Source: Evernia prunastri (taxonomy: Eukaryota > Ascomycota > Lecanoromycetes > Lecanorales > Parmeliaceae). From it: a stretch of 64,000 nucleotides of DNA. Position 1 is the first letter of the stretch. Every line of letters starts with the position of its first letter. This document shows positions 44,698 to 56,722 of this stretch, in pieces. The position numbers were made by a program, and so were the translations under genes. The stretch is from assembly GCA_003184365.1 (NCBI GenBank), contig NKYR01000004.1, positions 434,001-498,000 of the forward strand, read 5' to 3'. The notes under the pieces are model-generated. The model saw only the letters and a program-made list of their open reading frames with translations. It did no database searches and had not been told where the DNA came from.

Positions 44698-44720
44698 AAT
44701 ATTCGCCGACAGCGAATATT
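44698..44720. repeat. Perfect 9-bp inverted repeat
   Basis: AATATTCGC, loop CGACA, GCGAATATT. It lies about 425 bp upstream of the J-protein start and could be a protein-binding palindrome. Confidence 0.6.
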
Positions 44721-45562
44721 ATTATTGCCGGTAAACAGTGGAAAAAGATTCAAAAACCAAGACCTCGGAGAAGAGCAAAGGACCTCAGTCTTAAATTTTT
44801 GAAGCCGGTTGCTGTTTGTTTTGTTGTTGTGCCCCGAAGCAGGCGGTGAACTAGTTAGTGCAATGCTTGAGCGACCGGGCCTTCCTTTCACTTGCTGCTC
44901 TTCGACCTTTCGTTTCAAAAGTGTTGCGGAAGATGGGTGAGATTGTTGACTCAGCCCACGGTAGAAAGGAGGGATAGAGGGATAAAAGATTTATTTAAAA
45001 GTGAAGCTGAAATCCGCAGTCAGTCAAAAACAAAGGTTTCCCGAGGGGAAAAGCTGAGCGGGGCGTGGACGATCCCTCTGGGCGTTGGAGGTCGGCTGAG
45101 CCCAACGGATTGACTGGATAGAGAGGAAAGCAGCCTGAAGAATGTATATTTGGCCAGAAGAATAATAATGAAAGAGATGAGGAAGAGGAGCCGAATGGGC
45201 ATTGATCATTGATGCTACAAAAGGAGGAGGCGAGGAAGGCGCCGAGCTGTTCTACTAGGTAGAGAGGTACACGTACAATAGTGGTCTACCACTACAGTAC
45301 CAGCTGGCTAGGTACACCTTGTTTCTTTTTCAGAATACGACTGAGCACATGGTACCAAAGTCTGGATGGTGTGGGTTAGTAAATGCCTATTGGTTTTCAA
45401 GCCCTGAGCGTGCATGAAGCCAAACGCCTATGATGTCTTCCAGCTTCCCTCCGACTTCCCTCTAGGTTGCGGGCCGACAACTCGTGGCCTACGGCAACAA
45501 CTGGCGGGCAATTTTGGTGGGGTTGCGTTGTCCTGGATGATTGGATATGGCGAATAAGAAAC

Positions 45563-45590
45563 GCTCTACGCTCTACGCTCTACGCTCTAC
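45563..45590. repeat. GCTCTAC tandem repeat
   Basis: Four exact copies of a seven-base unit, followed by partial and diverged copies to about 45608. Confidence 0.85.
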
Positions 45591-46148
45591 TCACGGCTCT
45601 ACGCTTTACGGGACTATGGGCTACAGAGGGGAAAGTCCTTACTCTAGTACTCTAGTGCTACAGTACTATTGCTCTGCCTGCTGGCAACCTTGGCAACGAC
45701 TTAGGCTCGACTCATACATTTTGGCGGTTACAGTAAACATTGGGCCAATGAAATCTACCCACCGTTTTAGTTTAATGTACATTATGCAACATGGTCACAA
45801 TAGTCACCTCAATCCGTCGCTCCCCCAGGGTTTACCTCTTATGCAATAATCATAATAATTAACTGGATTATGTGTAGCAAACGCTCGTGCATAATCCGGG
45901 GGGGGTGGGGAGGCTTGCATGAATCGACGTCCAACAACTTTGACGGCGCTTTCCTGAACCAACTCGTACTCATACTGTCAATTTGGCGAACCAGTCCGTG
46001 TTTCTGACGCTTGACTGAATTCGTCAGCTTTGAAGCACAGCCGGTGATGAATGGACAGCAGTAAAGCCTTATGCATGCACATAGCCATCACACGAGCTTG
46101 GACGTTCATCCGAGAACCTGGATCGTCCTCTGGAAAGCCTACTCTACT

Positions 46149-47557
46149 CTAAATTTTCCAAACCGGTAAATCGATATCGACGATGATAGGCTTATTGTAT
46201 TTCCTGCTGTCCTTCAATTTGTAAGGCCAACTTGAGGCCATGATCGCGGCGTTGATGACACAGGTTTCTTTCCTGCCTTGTCGCCCCACCAGGGCTTCCA
46301 GATCACAGCGCCCCGAGGGCGGAAGTCCTCCCTGGCCTCGCGTTGCTGATTGGATTCCAAGTGGAAAATTCGCATATGCTGGAACGCTTTTTCGGTCTTC
46401 ATTCACCTGAGGAGCCTCGCTCAAATCTCCAGATCCATGAACCTCAAAAGACGCTTCGGACTTAGGTGCATAGTGTTGAGAGTCGACAGTCTGAGGCCTC
46501 CTCGCTTTAGCAGCATCTTCACCATTCTCGACTACTGGAAATACCGTGTCTAGTACGGGAGATGGACTTTCATTGGAGGATACTCCAGATGTACTGGCTC
46601 TGGGTGCAGCCGACGTCCACGCAAGGCTGTGTGTCGATCTCCGGAACGGCAAACGATGTCCAAATGCCTCTGCTGGGCCATCGAGATTACTCTGATCAGA
46701 TGCATCGATCCAGGTGCTATTTAATGGAGCGAGGGACTTAGCAGACAAATCGAGATGGCATTGCTTCTTGTTGCCGAGTCCTTGGCTGGGATCTGTCCAG
46801 TATCCGGTAGCAATCTCCTTGAACTTGACGTTTGGGCAATCCAAATCCCACAAGATCCTTTCCGCGCCCCGACCCTCATGTACATGCCCGCAAATCGCTA
46901 GTGAGGGCCGAACACGCCACAACGCCTCACGCAGGATTTCACAACCTGACGCTCCATTATGTCTCGACTCGTCACAATGGTATTTGGGAGGCGTATGCGT
47001 GATCACAATGTCGGTATCCAACGGGATCTGATCCCACAAGGACGAAGTATTTTCAGGTGGATAGCCGAATGCCCAGTGACCGTTGGTAGGCGAATAAGGC
47101 GAGCCAAAGACCTTGAAATTTGTCCTTGGGCCATCTTCTCTCTTCAAATGTATGTGACTGGATTCATGATTTAGGTAGGTGATGGATGGGTAATCATTGA
47201 TCAGGTCGATGCAGGCTTGAGGCTCCTGAGGGTTTTGATTATGAAAGTGTAGGCCATGCTCTTTATAGAAGTCCTTATCCAGGGTTATATCATGATTTCC
47301 TAAGAACCTGGTCAGCTTCTGGAGCTGCTCCGAGACCCCGGCAGCTTATTACCTGCAATGACGATCTTAATCTCACAATCGGCCTGCTCGATCCAGTCCA
47401 ATGTCTTTTTCAACTCTGCAAAGGTGCCCTGTCTTGTCAGGTCTCCTGCGTGGATCAATACATCGCCTTTGGGCAGTTTGAAAGCCCCGTCTGCTGGACA
47501 AGCGTTGTGGGTGTCGGAAAGACAGATGAAACGAGTCTTTCGCATTACAGGAGCCAT
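46149..47557 (-). CDS. Calcineurin-like metallophosphoesterase (MPPED type)
   Basis: Two exons, 47557-47353 and 47299-46149, joined in phase 1 over a 53-nt GTAATA...TTAG intron; the splice rebuilds the GNHD motif. 451 residues. Metal-binding motifs in order: SDTH (D15, H17), GDLT (D39), GNHD (N70, H71), THTPP and CGHVHEGRG, i.e. all five blocks of the metallophosphatase fold. Similar to fungal and animal MPPED-like phosphodiesterases. After about residue 270 there is an extension of some 180 residues with no recognised domain (Ser/Pro-rich, then PSGRCDLEALVGRQGRKETCVINAAIMASSW, which includes the last conserved NAAI block). Substrate unknown. Upstream (47558-48163) is shared with the glutaredoxin gene, which diverges from it. 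Confidence 0.85.
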
Positions 47558-48163
47558 AACGAAATACTTGAGGACAGATCTTAAATAAGGATATCAATTT
47601 CCCCCTCGCTGAGTGCAATGGCACTGCTGCGGCAGCACTTAGTACGACTTCTTGCACGTCCCAGCGGCTAGGGGAAGGCGCATCCAAAGCCCCATATCGT
47701 CCTGTGAGACCTTCCCATGGAAGCCTTGTTCCTGGGCGAGAGCCAACGTAGGGCCTTTTCGACGCAAGTCAAGCTAGTGTAGATGAAGCAAAATTATTGT
47801 CATCAAATGGAGATATCGAAGTACGTCTTCGTACTCATATCTAGAGTCGTAAGGTAGTATAGGCCGACATCGATCTATTCTGATGATAGAGGATTATGGA
47901 ATCATTGAGCATTCTTCTTGTGTTGACAAAGCAAAAGGCAACAGGATCCTTCAGCCCACCAGGGCTGAATGTCGTCATCCCGAAGGCATTTGAAGTGATT
48001 AGAGATCCATGAAATGTAACCACAGCCCTCAAAATACCTATATAAAGCCTTCACTCCTCATCCATTATCACTTGGAAACCTACCAATAACCTCCGAGTTC
48101 AAATCATCGCTCATCATTTCGTTCCTACGCAGATTCTTCGGCTCGAGCGTAAGTCCAACCGCC
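47558..48163. promoter_or_regulatory. Divergent promoter region, metallophosphoesterase and glutaredoxin
   Basis: About 600 bp. A TATATAAA box at 48039-48046 lies some 118 nt before the glutaredoxin ATG. No gene seen. Confidence 0.5.
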
Positions 48164-48589
48164 ATGTCCGCAGCAAAGACCAAGGCCCAAGGCATCATCG
48201 ACGATAACGCTGTTGGTATGTTCAGATTCTCCTATCTGTGCCTTCCTCCACTGACTGTTATCACTGCTCTAGCCGTCTTCAGCAAATCCTACTGCCCGTA
48301 CTGCAAAGCTACAAAGACCTTGTTGAGCGAATTGGGCGCCAAATATTACACCATAGAACTGGATCAAGTCGGTATGTCAACGTCTATGTGTCACACTAGA
48401 TACAGACCCTGCTGACCGTTTGTAATTCCAGATGATGGTTCCGCAATCCAAGGTGCTCTCGCGGAAATCAGTGGCCAGTCGACCGTCCCAAATGTTTTCA
48501 TCAGCAAAAAGCACATTGGTGGCAACTCGGATGTACAGGCTAAGAAGAAGGATCTACCAGAGTTGCTGAAAGATGCTGGTGCTTTGTAA
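48164..48589 (+). CDS. GRX1: Dithiol glutaredoxin
   Basis: Small thiol-disulfide oxidoreductase that reduces disulfides with glutathione. Three exons, 48164-48215, 48273-48371 and 48432-48589, all in phase 1, give 102 residues, the normal size. The active site CPYC is at residues 25-28 in VFSKSYCPYCKATK; the glutathione-binding TVPNVFI with its cis-proline and GGNSDVQ near the C-terminus complete the pattern. No signal sequence, so cytosolic. The introns interrupt the frame at the borders of the first helix and of the second strand, as in other ascomycete GRX genes. It diverges from the metallophosphoesterase gene. Confidence 0.93.
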
Positions 48590-49579
48590 GAAGGACGTGA
48601 AAGATTGAAAGATTGAGGCATAAAATCGGTGGACAAGTTCTCCGCTAGCTAGCAGCAAACTCTTATGTTCCATGACAACGCTCCTTCAGCTGAATATCTT
48701 TTCACGATGCCCAAACAGAGCCCCAAAGAGTCCGCATTATGGCCTACAATCAAGCCACACGACTTTCTACTCAATGTCGCCCTGTCGTTACCGCCGGATT
48801 GCATGGCATGTATTGTGTAGCGCCGAGCTCGAGCTTCGAATACTCTATGCTTGAGACACCTTTGCCAAAGAGCCCTCCAGTCTTTGTAGAAGACTGAAGC
48901 TGCTACAGAAGACATGACTTAGACTGGATCGCCTTCAAAAGGACTCAATGTGCTTCATATCGTCCCGGCGTCCAGTCGTTCGTTGATTTTCACCTGCAGC
49001 TGTGGGCAGTACTTCGCTGAGCCCCTGAAAAGTCGTCTCGACGGAGACACAGTGAATTCTTGCCCTTCATCTCCACGCTTGGGTGGGTGTGACGGCGTAG
49101 TGGTACCAACACCCCGTAGCCTCTTCCAGCTGTTCTTGCAAACAGAAGAGCTCAAGAGCCGGCTTTGAACTTAGGACCATGCGCAAGAACGTGTTGATTT
49201 ACCGCCGGCAGCGGCTTGCGGGCTTCTTTGCATTGACCTGTACACGACGTAAAGTAATCAATGTACTCTTGAAGCATATAAAGATTGCAAAGCGCTTCAC
49301 GACGATTCAATATCTGAAACCGAGCAACTCCAGCTTCGGTCCCTAATATGGCCGATCAATTCTGGCTTTCAGGTTTTCGTTGCTGGTGTTTCTCTCCTTC
49401 GTTCAGCCACTCCGGCATAGTTTGAGAGTTATTCATAGTATGTAGCACGGTAGGCACGCAAGTAACACTCTTGGGGTTTAGCGGCAGCTACCCGCATCCG
49501 CGTTACGATTCTCGAGGAGTTGAGAGTCAATATTAAGCTCACTCATTGAGGAGTTTCCAGTAACCACAAGTCTCCCACC
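48590..49579. other. Intergenic, no gene seen
   Basis: About 1 kb. The short frames are not supported. The last part is the promoter of the AIM18-type gene. Confidence 0.5.
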
Positions 49580-50740
49580 ATGCCTTGCTCGTCATCAACA
49601 ACAGTTTCTCGAACGGTAAAGTGCTTCCGTTGCAACTTATACTCCTTCCGCTCCCCCGTCGGACTTTCCAGGCTCGCTCGACAGCTCCCCTCACGGACCC
49701 ATGCCTACTCCACACAGCCACGCAACCCGCAAGCCCGCAATCGGCCCAATTATACAGCGGCAATTTTTTGCGGGATCACCGCTGTAGCAGCAACATGGGC
49801 AGTAACGCGGCAGAAACCCTCACGCCTTGATGCGCCACCCAACACCGGGAGAGATGCACTGACCAGCGGGGCTCGAGTGGAGATTACTGGCCAGGATCAC
49901 GGGCCAAACACCGACCAGGTCCCCACTGGCACTTCTACAATCCCGTACTTCCCGCGCAGCATATGGCTACCGCGATCAGGGGGTGCGAGTGAGGAAGGCA
50001 AATCCCCGGCATTACCTGCGGGCATTGGGGCGGCGCAGGAGGAAGAAGAGTATCAGCTACTTGGATTGGGCGTACGGAAGGTTTCGTTTCTGAGGATCCA
50101 GGTTTATGTAGTGGGAATTTACGTTGCCAAAGGCGACATGGGAAGGTTGCAGCAAGAGTTGGTCAGAGCGGCCGTTGGGAGCGGTGCGAGTACCTTGGTG
50201 CAAGGGGAGAAAGAGGACCTGAGGAAGACACTGCTCGATGGAGAAGGTAGTACAGAAGTCTGGTCGGAGGTTCTAAAGGAGGGTGGAGTCAGGAGTGCTG
50301 TGCGGATTGTGCCCACCAGGGACACCAACTTCTCGCACATGAGAGACGGATGGATCCGCGGGATCGATCTACGAGGGAAAGGCAAAGAATTCGAGGGCGA
50401 CGACTTCAGAATGGCAGTCGACCAGTTTAAGGGCATGCTAGGCGGGAGAGGCTCAGTGGCTAAAGGCAAGGTTCTGCTTCTGGGTAGAGACGCGGACGGG
50501 GCTTTGCGAGCTTGGGTGGAAGAGGATGCGGCGGGAGCAGAGCCCAAGACTCCAACGCCAAAGGGAGGACGGATGACACTGCTGGGGACAGTCGAGAACG
50601 AGAAAGTAAGCAGGCTGGTGTGGATGGGGTATCTGGCAGGACAGAAGATCGCCAGCGAGGACGCCAGGCGAAGTGTAGTCGACGGCGTGATTGAGATCGT
50701 CGAGAGGCCTTTAGGCACGATAGAAACACAGGTAGTATAA
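49580..50740 (+). CDS. AIM18: AIM18-type mitochondrial protein, chalcone-isomerase-like fold
   Basis: Single exon, 386 residues. A basic, Ser/Arg-rich N-terminus (TVSRTVKCFRCNLYSFRSPVGLSRLARQ) predicts mitochondrial import, followed by one hydrophobic segment at about residues 59-75 (TAAIFCGITAVAATWAV). From about 155 the chalcone-isomerase-like domain runs to the end: LLGLGVRKVSFLRIQVYVVGIYVA, VRIVPTRDTNFSHMRDGWIRGI and KVSRLVWMGYLAGQKIASEDARRSVVDG. Yeast AIM18 and AIM46 are members and sit in the mitochondrial inner membrane or matrix. Whether the fold is catalytic here is unknown. Confidence 0.85.
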   Translation: MPCSSSTTVSRTVKCFRCNLYSFRSPVGLSRLARQLPSRTHAYSTQPRNPQARNRPNYTAAIFCGITAVAATWAVTRQKPSRLDAPPNTGRDALTSGARVEITGQDHGPNTDQVPTGTSTIPYFPRSIWLPRSGGASEEGKSPALPAGIGAAQEEEEYQLLGLGVRKVSFLRIQVYVVGIYVAKGDMGRLQQELVRAAVGSGASTLVQGEKEDLRKTLLDGEGSTEVWSEVLKEGGVRSAVRIVPTRDTNFSHMRDGWIRGIDLRGKGKEFEGDDFRMAVDQFKGMLGGRGSVAKGKVLLLGRDADGALRAWVEEDAAGAEPKTPTPKGGRMTLLGTVENEKVSRLVWMGYLAGQKIASEDARRSVVDGVIEIVERPLGTIETQVV

Positions 50741-53700
50741 CACCGTGGGATCAAAGAAGAAAGCAATGCAAATTGTTACTCCTTGCAAGCTGCTCCTGGG
50801 AAAGATAACAATCCGGAAGACCAAAAGCACTTGCATCGTCCAGGATCAGTGAACTCATGCGTCGTCAAGTCAACAAAACCTGGCAATTGACGTGCAGAGA
50901 CAATCCAAAGACAGATGGGGCCATCCATCTTACCCTCTCCAAATTGTCAGCATCCAACAACCCCCTACGACTCCGCTTGCCACTCCTCCTCAGCAGCGCG
51001 CCAACCCAAACAAAATCCTGCCCCGGTCCTAACTCCCGCTTGATAGAAAGCAACGAACAAGGATCCAAGGGCCCATATCCGGTTCAAGCGCATAGTTCGA
51101 CTTTTCGTCCTCGGATGATCGAATAACGCATTTTGCAACGGTGCCAAGAGAGAACGGAGATCTAACCTCAGCTCGGACGGGAAAAGAGGACAACGCTGTT
51201 CGATGTTTATCTGTAAGACTGTGCTTGGTATCCGAAGTTATCTCGTGTTGTGTTCGCGCTCTTAGATTGGGTTGCGGGTCGTGGGTGTCAGTGGGATAAG
51301 TAGGTACTCGGTGGTCGAGTGAGATAGGTATGCGCGCTGAGAGAGAGGGCATCAGATGTGGACTCCATGAGGTAAAATATCTCCAATGCTCCATGGACGT
51401 AGAGGTTTCCAGAAAGTGTTGGCTCGAATGTTCAACAAGCTTACTGATTTGTTTGCTCGGGAATGAACTTCTTGCGCAGAGTAATGCTCAGACACATGAT
51501 ACGCGTGAGAGATTTCTTTTCATCCATGCTAAAGTAGTTGCTTCTGAGCTCATTCCCCACACCAATACTAATGTAGTTATCGAAGAGCGATGTACAGGAA
51601 TGTCCCTCCTGGCACCAATACACGCACTGCTTCTCGAAGATATCGGTCCCGGTCGTCCGGCGGATCCCACACGGAGCCATGAAACAAACCTATAGGGTCG
51701 ATGAAGGTCAGCATCAATCAACCAATGGTCAGGGCTTGAGCCCCTAGCAAAATAGAAAGGTCGTTTGGGCTATGACCTCCGGCATGCACAGAATGTCGTC
51801 AAACGAAAATCAACTTGGGGCTTGAGTCTTCCAAAAACACCCAAACCTGAGCTTCGAAGTTTAAATCAGCGGCTCGTCTGAGTACTAAACCTCTCAAATA
51901 CAAAGAGACCTGAGTCGGAAACCTCAGATCGATATCTGTTTTGTAACCTGACCTTGCTCAACTTGATAGCGAAATTGACGGCTAACTAGGCGCCTAAGAC
52001 TTCAGATATTGGAACCCACCGGACTTTAACACCTGAAGATCGGTCTGAAATAAGACTCACATAGAGTCCAATGTGCCTTTGTCTATGGCGTAGTAAAAGG
52101 AGTTGACCATCAAGCCCAGTTGCCGCACATCCATGACTTTCCATACGGTATGAAGGTCTTTCTATTTGGCATCGGTGGCTCTTATCAAAAACCAAGCTTG
52201 TGCAGGTCCGAGGTCAGAGTCTATTGCGTGCGTCAGCTTCGATTTCTGATTCGCAGGCTGAGTGGGCAAGAAAAGTGGCAACGGTATAACTTCTCAAAAT
52301 GCCGATGGTGCATGGTAGCATGTGAATGCAGGCCATTGATTGGCTGATTCCAACCAAATTCACTATGCTACCAACCACTACGGAAAGACAAGACCGTGCG
52401 ACCATAGGTATAATAGAAGTCTTATGCAAGCAAAAAAATCAAGGAAACCAGCATAAAAGATACTATCTTCCGCTTAAGCACCAGCCCATCCCGACATAAG
52501 CAAGGAAACTTTTTCCTGCGTAAGTAATTTCTTCCGTAGAGGAAGAAGACCCTCCTCGTCCACTGCAAAGACCATGCTACCCAAGAATGCTGCAAAGCCA
52601 AGTGCTACCGCTATACTAGTCTGAGTGAGGTACCGAGCACAACTCCCTAGTGTACGGCTCTGGGAATCTTTAAGCACAAGTCGTGTAGAAACACCGCTAG
52701 TGGTAAGACACTGCCTGGTCGTCAAAGCCGATCATAGGAATGCAGAAGCGGTATCATCAGCGAGGCCGTCAAATGGTCTGCTGCTGGGTAGGGCAAGGGG
52801 AAGGTGTGATAATAGATAGCCAGAACCTGGTATGAAAGTTTTCCAGCCACAATTGCAGAGTCAGATTTCTAAGTGATGGGCCCTTCTCCAGAATACAAGG
52901 CAGGGAGAAACCCAATTCGGAGACCATACGCTCGTCATTCCAATCACGCCTTTTAGACCGTGCAAATTCATGGCTTACAAGACGCCTGGAAGCAATATGT
53001 CTTCACACATCAGATCTTTACCTTCACTGTCGATGGAAAAATCCTGGCTCCGAGCCAATAACTTCCCCTGAAATTTGGAACCACCGTAAACCAGATTGGA
53101 GCATTGAAAGTTGGAACCGCCTTGGGTTACTCGGAGACGCTGTGAACTTTCCTGCTCTCGTTCGTCTTTAATTCAAGGCATGTGGGAAGACGGGCGCAAA
53201 CGCTTGACACAGTCTAAGAGCTCCTACTCGGTCATACTGAGAGCCAAATTTTGATCCTTGTTTGTATTGTATTTCAAATCATCCAACTCAGCGTTCGGAT
53301 CGATCTGGCCTTGAGCGACAAGAAGTTCATCATCCAGCTCGCCCAAGTGATTATGGAGTTTGACTCGGGTGTCGAATAAAGAGCATGGTCAGCACCCGAA
53401 CAAGACAGCGGCCAAAAGCCCGGTGGTCAATTGAACGTGCTGACGCTCATCATCGTACGTACGCTCATCAAGGGCTCAATGTAAGTAAAGAAGGAGGTAG
53501 ATGTCGTCAAGGCCAATCACTGGCTTCTTCTTGATATTCGTCGATGAGCAGATTGAGATGCTATATATGACCCAAATATCAGCGGAGAACTTTTCCAATC
53601 GTAAGAAATCAACGCCTTACATTATTCCCCCCTCTCTTTTCACGTGGACTGAAATCTCGACCACACTTGTCGAGGATGTGTATTCGTAGAGCCCGCCAGT

Positions 53701-54069
53701 AATTTTTCAGGCTGACTGCCGTCTTGATCTCTTTGCAAGGATCCAGCGTCCGTCACCAAAAGATCTCAAAGTCCGAGATTTGTGCTTCCTTGAGGAAGGC
53801 GTCCGAGTCATAATTGAATTCGTGATAGAACCTAGACAAGTGAGTTCTTTAGCAACAGCAGTCATCGCAGCCATGAAACACGATAGCGAACCGGTTCTGT
53901 TTCTTCATTATCGAGGTCAGGCTCCTCTTCGTGTTGTCTGCAGTCTTTAAGCTAGCTCGCCCTTGTGCTGCAAGCTTTTAACGCTGCTGAAAGTAGTAGC
54001 TTAGTCTTCGCCACAGCATCATCGCGAAAACATGTGAGCTGAACAATGTGTTGTGAACGTGATTGGTCT
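50741..54069. other. Gene-poor region, no convincing gene
   Basis: About 3.3 kb. Only short overlapping frames. The longest candidate with a hydrophobic stretch (52725-52474, minus, 83 codons, TSIAVALGFAAFLGSMVFA) has no recognised family. The stretch 53000-53900 reads like eroded coding sequence, but no family could be named. Confidence 0.4.
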
Positions 54070-54446
54070 ATTCCAGGCCGAGGTAAATCACTGAATAGAG
54101 ACCGTCATAGGCGTATTCTCGTACCTCAGCGCTAAAAAAACTCCCATATCTATAGCGACATGCCTTGAAGTGAAGATAGCTAGCTAAATGACTAAATACA
54201 GGTGTGGGAGGGTGGGAAGAAAATGTGCAATTGCTCTGAATGAGAAGAATCGAATGAAGAGACAATTGCCTGTGGGATGGCATGGTCTTTGTAGGCCATT
54301 TCATACCAAAGAAGGGTCTGGATCCCCCACTCTGCCATGGCCTCTCGCTAGCCTGAAATAATGCAATATATATGCGATATGCGCATATGCAAAGGATGAC
54401 GATATGCATGTGTGAGCGACTAACCCCCAGTTCTGCTGTGGCGATT
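54070..54446 (-). repeat. Dispersed repeat, copy B (full-length form)
   Basis: Inverted relative to copy A at 16484-16672. Read on the minus strand it begins aatcgccacagcag and ends ctcggcctggaat. Between the shared middle and right-hand blocks it holds about 190 bp that copy A lacks. It has no coding frame of its own. Confidence 0.6.
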
Positions 54447-54792
54447 GGCGGCAACATGTCGATTTTACGTTGCTTACGGACCATCCTGTGGTCTTGCTAA
54501 CAGCCGATTGCGTTATGGCGGCCGACGAGAGAGGTCAGTGGGAAAGAGCACAGATTAAGATGACTCTGAAGACTGACTTCAATAAGGCTGTTGTTGGAAG
54601 ACAGGATGACAGCGATGCAGTTAAATGACAAGTAAAGTCCTGCTGACGTGCAAAGTGGGTGAGGTAAGTGAGTAAGGAAAACGAAAGAACAAGATAAGAA
54701 TGGAAAAATGGACTTCACGGTCTTTTTATGTTCACTGCCTCGCTGCGACTCCAGCTTGAAGTGGACAAGGTCCTCCACGGTGACCAGGCTCG

Positions 54793-56700
54793 TTGAGAAC
54801 ATTGAGCTCTCAGACTCAGTACCACAATATCATTTCAGCTAGGAAGGTTCGACAGTTGTTTCTCTACCAGCTGCAGATCAAGGCTTGGTTCTTGGCGAAC
54901 ATCGCCATCGCACTCCGTCTCACCTGCGCCGAGCATCAATACCGCTGCCTCGACGTTGAAGCTATTCGAGGCGGCTCAACTAAAAGAACCGAAGACTGGC
55001 AGACAGTTGCCCTATTCCTAGGGATCTTGCATCGTCATCGAAGACCCGGGAGGCGTCGGAGGCGGTCTACCACTCGTCTTGCCGCCAAGGTTTATTCTGG
55101 ACGCTACTGTCGGGCCATTCTTTGGTGAGATCCATGGGTTGATGCCCATTTTCAATAGAGAGGATTTTGATGCAAATCTCGAGATCATTTACGCCGGCAA
55201 ATCCACTGAGTCGGATCGAGCGTTCTCTATGTGCCTCAACAACATCGTGCTCTAAACGTTGATGCCGAAAATTATTCAGAGCCAGCAACAGAATACACAC
55301 ATGGATGCCGGGCTCGTCAAATCCTTCATTGAAAATTTTCGAAGAGGCTATCAGCATCTTGATGACTTTCTTCGACCGACCCTTTGCAATATGCAATTTC
55401 TCATTACCATGGTGAATGGCACTCAGAAAATCGCCCGCTAGCCATCGTTAACCAACGTGCACTGATTGATCTATAGGTCCTAGTTGCGCAGGAGAACTTC
55501 CAGGTTAGTTTCGGTGCCTTCCTACTGTCTCAGGCTTGTTCTTTGACCAGAAGCACGGGGCTTCACCGGCAAAGGCTCGGAACGCCAGGACTAGAAATGT
55601 GGCAACGGGACGAGCGAAGAAGCGCTTTCTGGTCATTGTACATCCTTGACACCACAACCTCCTTCACCAGGGAGAAGCCAAAGTATTTGCCCTTGGCTGA
55701 CTGTGACGTCGATCTGCCGCCTTCCAGCAATCCGACTGATATCTCTGGCGCGAGATTTACAGCAAGAATTCGTCTGGCACAGGTACAGGAAAGGATATAC
55801 CAGGGTCTTTATTCGGCAGAGGCAGCGCGATGGAGCTCATCGAAGCGGCGTGAATACTTTGCGAAGCTCTCCAAGGACCTAGATCAGCTAGAAACGACAT
55901 GTCTAGGTGAAGCCACGAGCAGTCCAGGACGTCACGGACTCTGAATTTTCCAACAAGAGCTAGAAATCATCTTCTGTGCCAGTCGTAGCTTGCTTTATAG
56001 GTCTCGAAGAGAAGATCTCCTGTACCAACGTGGACTTGACGAAGCTGCAAGATGGTCAGGTATCTTTTGAAAATAGAGGGACGAGAAAGCCAACTTTGGA
56101 GCCAATCCTGTCCTTCTTCGGTACGCATCATATATCCTTCTCCCAATTCCTGTGAGCACATTTGGCGAAAATTCCAAGTCAAGACAGTGCTATAACGTTC
56201 TAGCACTATCTACCAACGGTTGGTAAAGAATGTTTAAGAATTACCCCTTTGTCGCATTCTTTTGTCTTTCTGTTACGTACTGGACGAAGCCTCGGCGTCC
56301 GAAGAGACCAACACTTTGAATGAGGTTGTGGCTGGCCTCCGCGACCTGCAGAGCCAAAAAAGCCCTCTCGCAAGATCTTGCTCGCCTTTACCAATTGCTT
56401 GCGCGTTGATGGACACGATCGCGAACGTGAAAAAACAACAAGACAATGAGGACCAAGAGGTGTTCAAAGATCTCAATAGTACGGAAGGAATTGGTGGTAA
56501 GTCATGCCGTTAAGCAGGTCGCTCATCTCTTTGGAAGAGCCTGCAATTCCTTTGACTAAATCCACTGTTAACCTTCTCTGACCCTTTTGCTGGCATCCCT
56601 ACAATCAAGTGAGACCTTCTCAAACTTCGCAGAAGACTCCTTTCAAAGCATGTTCAGCAGTGGTAGCGGCAACAAACCACTGCAGGATCTCGCCTCGGTA
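54793..56700 (+). pseudogene. Fungal-specific transcription factor, decayed
   Basis: The middle homology region of a zinc-cluster regulator can be read in pieces with frame changes. LPPRFILDATVGPFFGEIHGLMPIFN is followed by an in-frame TAA (55253-55255); SQQQNTHMDAGLVKSFIENF comes next. An apparent intron (55411-55488) rejoins LITM to VLVAQENFQ. Then come STGLHRQRLGTPGLEMWQRDERRSAFWSLYILDTTTSF, PLADCDVDLPPSSN, and further C-terminal pieces to about 56500 (LNEVVAGLRDLQ, ACALMDTIANVKKQQ). The first ORF (54793-55128) is out of frame with the next block. The zinc-cluster N-terminus is not found. Likely a former pathway-specific regulator of the genes that follow. Confidence 0.7.
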
Positions 56701-56722
56701 TGACCTCTAGATTCTTGGTACC

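Larger units (their letters stand above)
44275..46148. other. Long intergenic region with palindrome and heptamer repeat
   Basis: About 1.9 kb. It contains a perfect hairpin at 44698-44720 and a seven-base tandem repeat at 45563-45590, described separately. Nearby frames are short and unsupported. Confidence 0.5.

Noticed and set aside
52474..52725. Small membrane protein of 83 codons (minus)
   Set aside because: One hydrophobic stretch but no homologue that I know and no supporting context; left as part of the gene-poor region.
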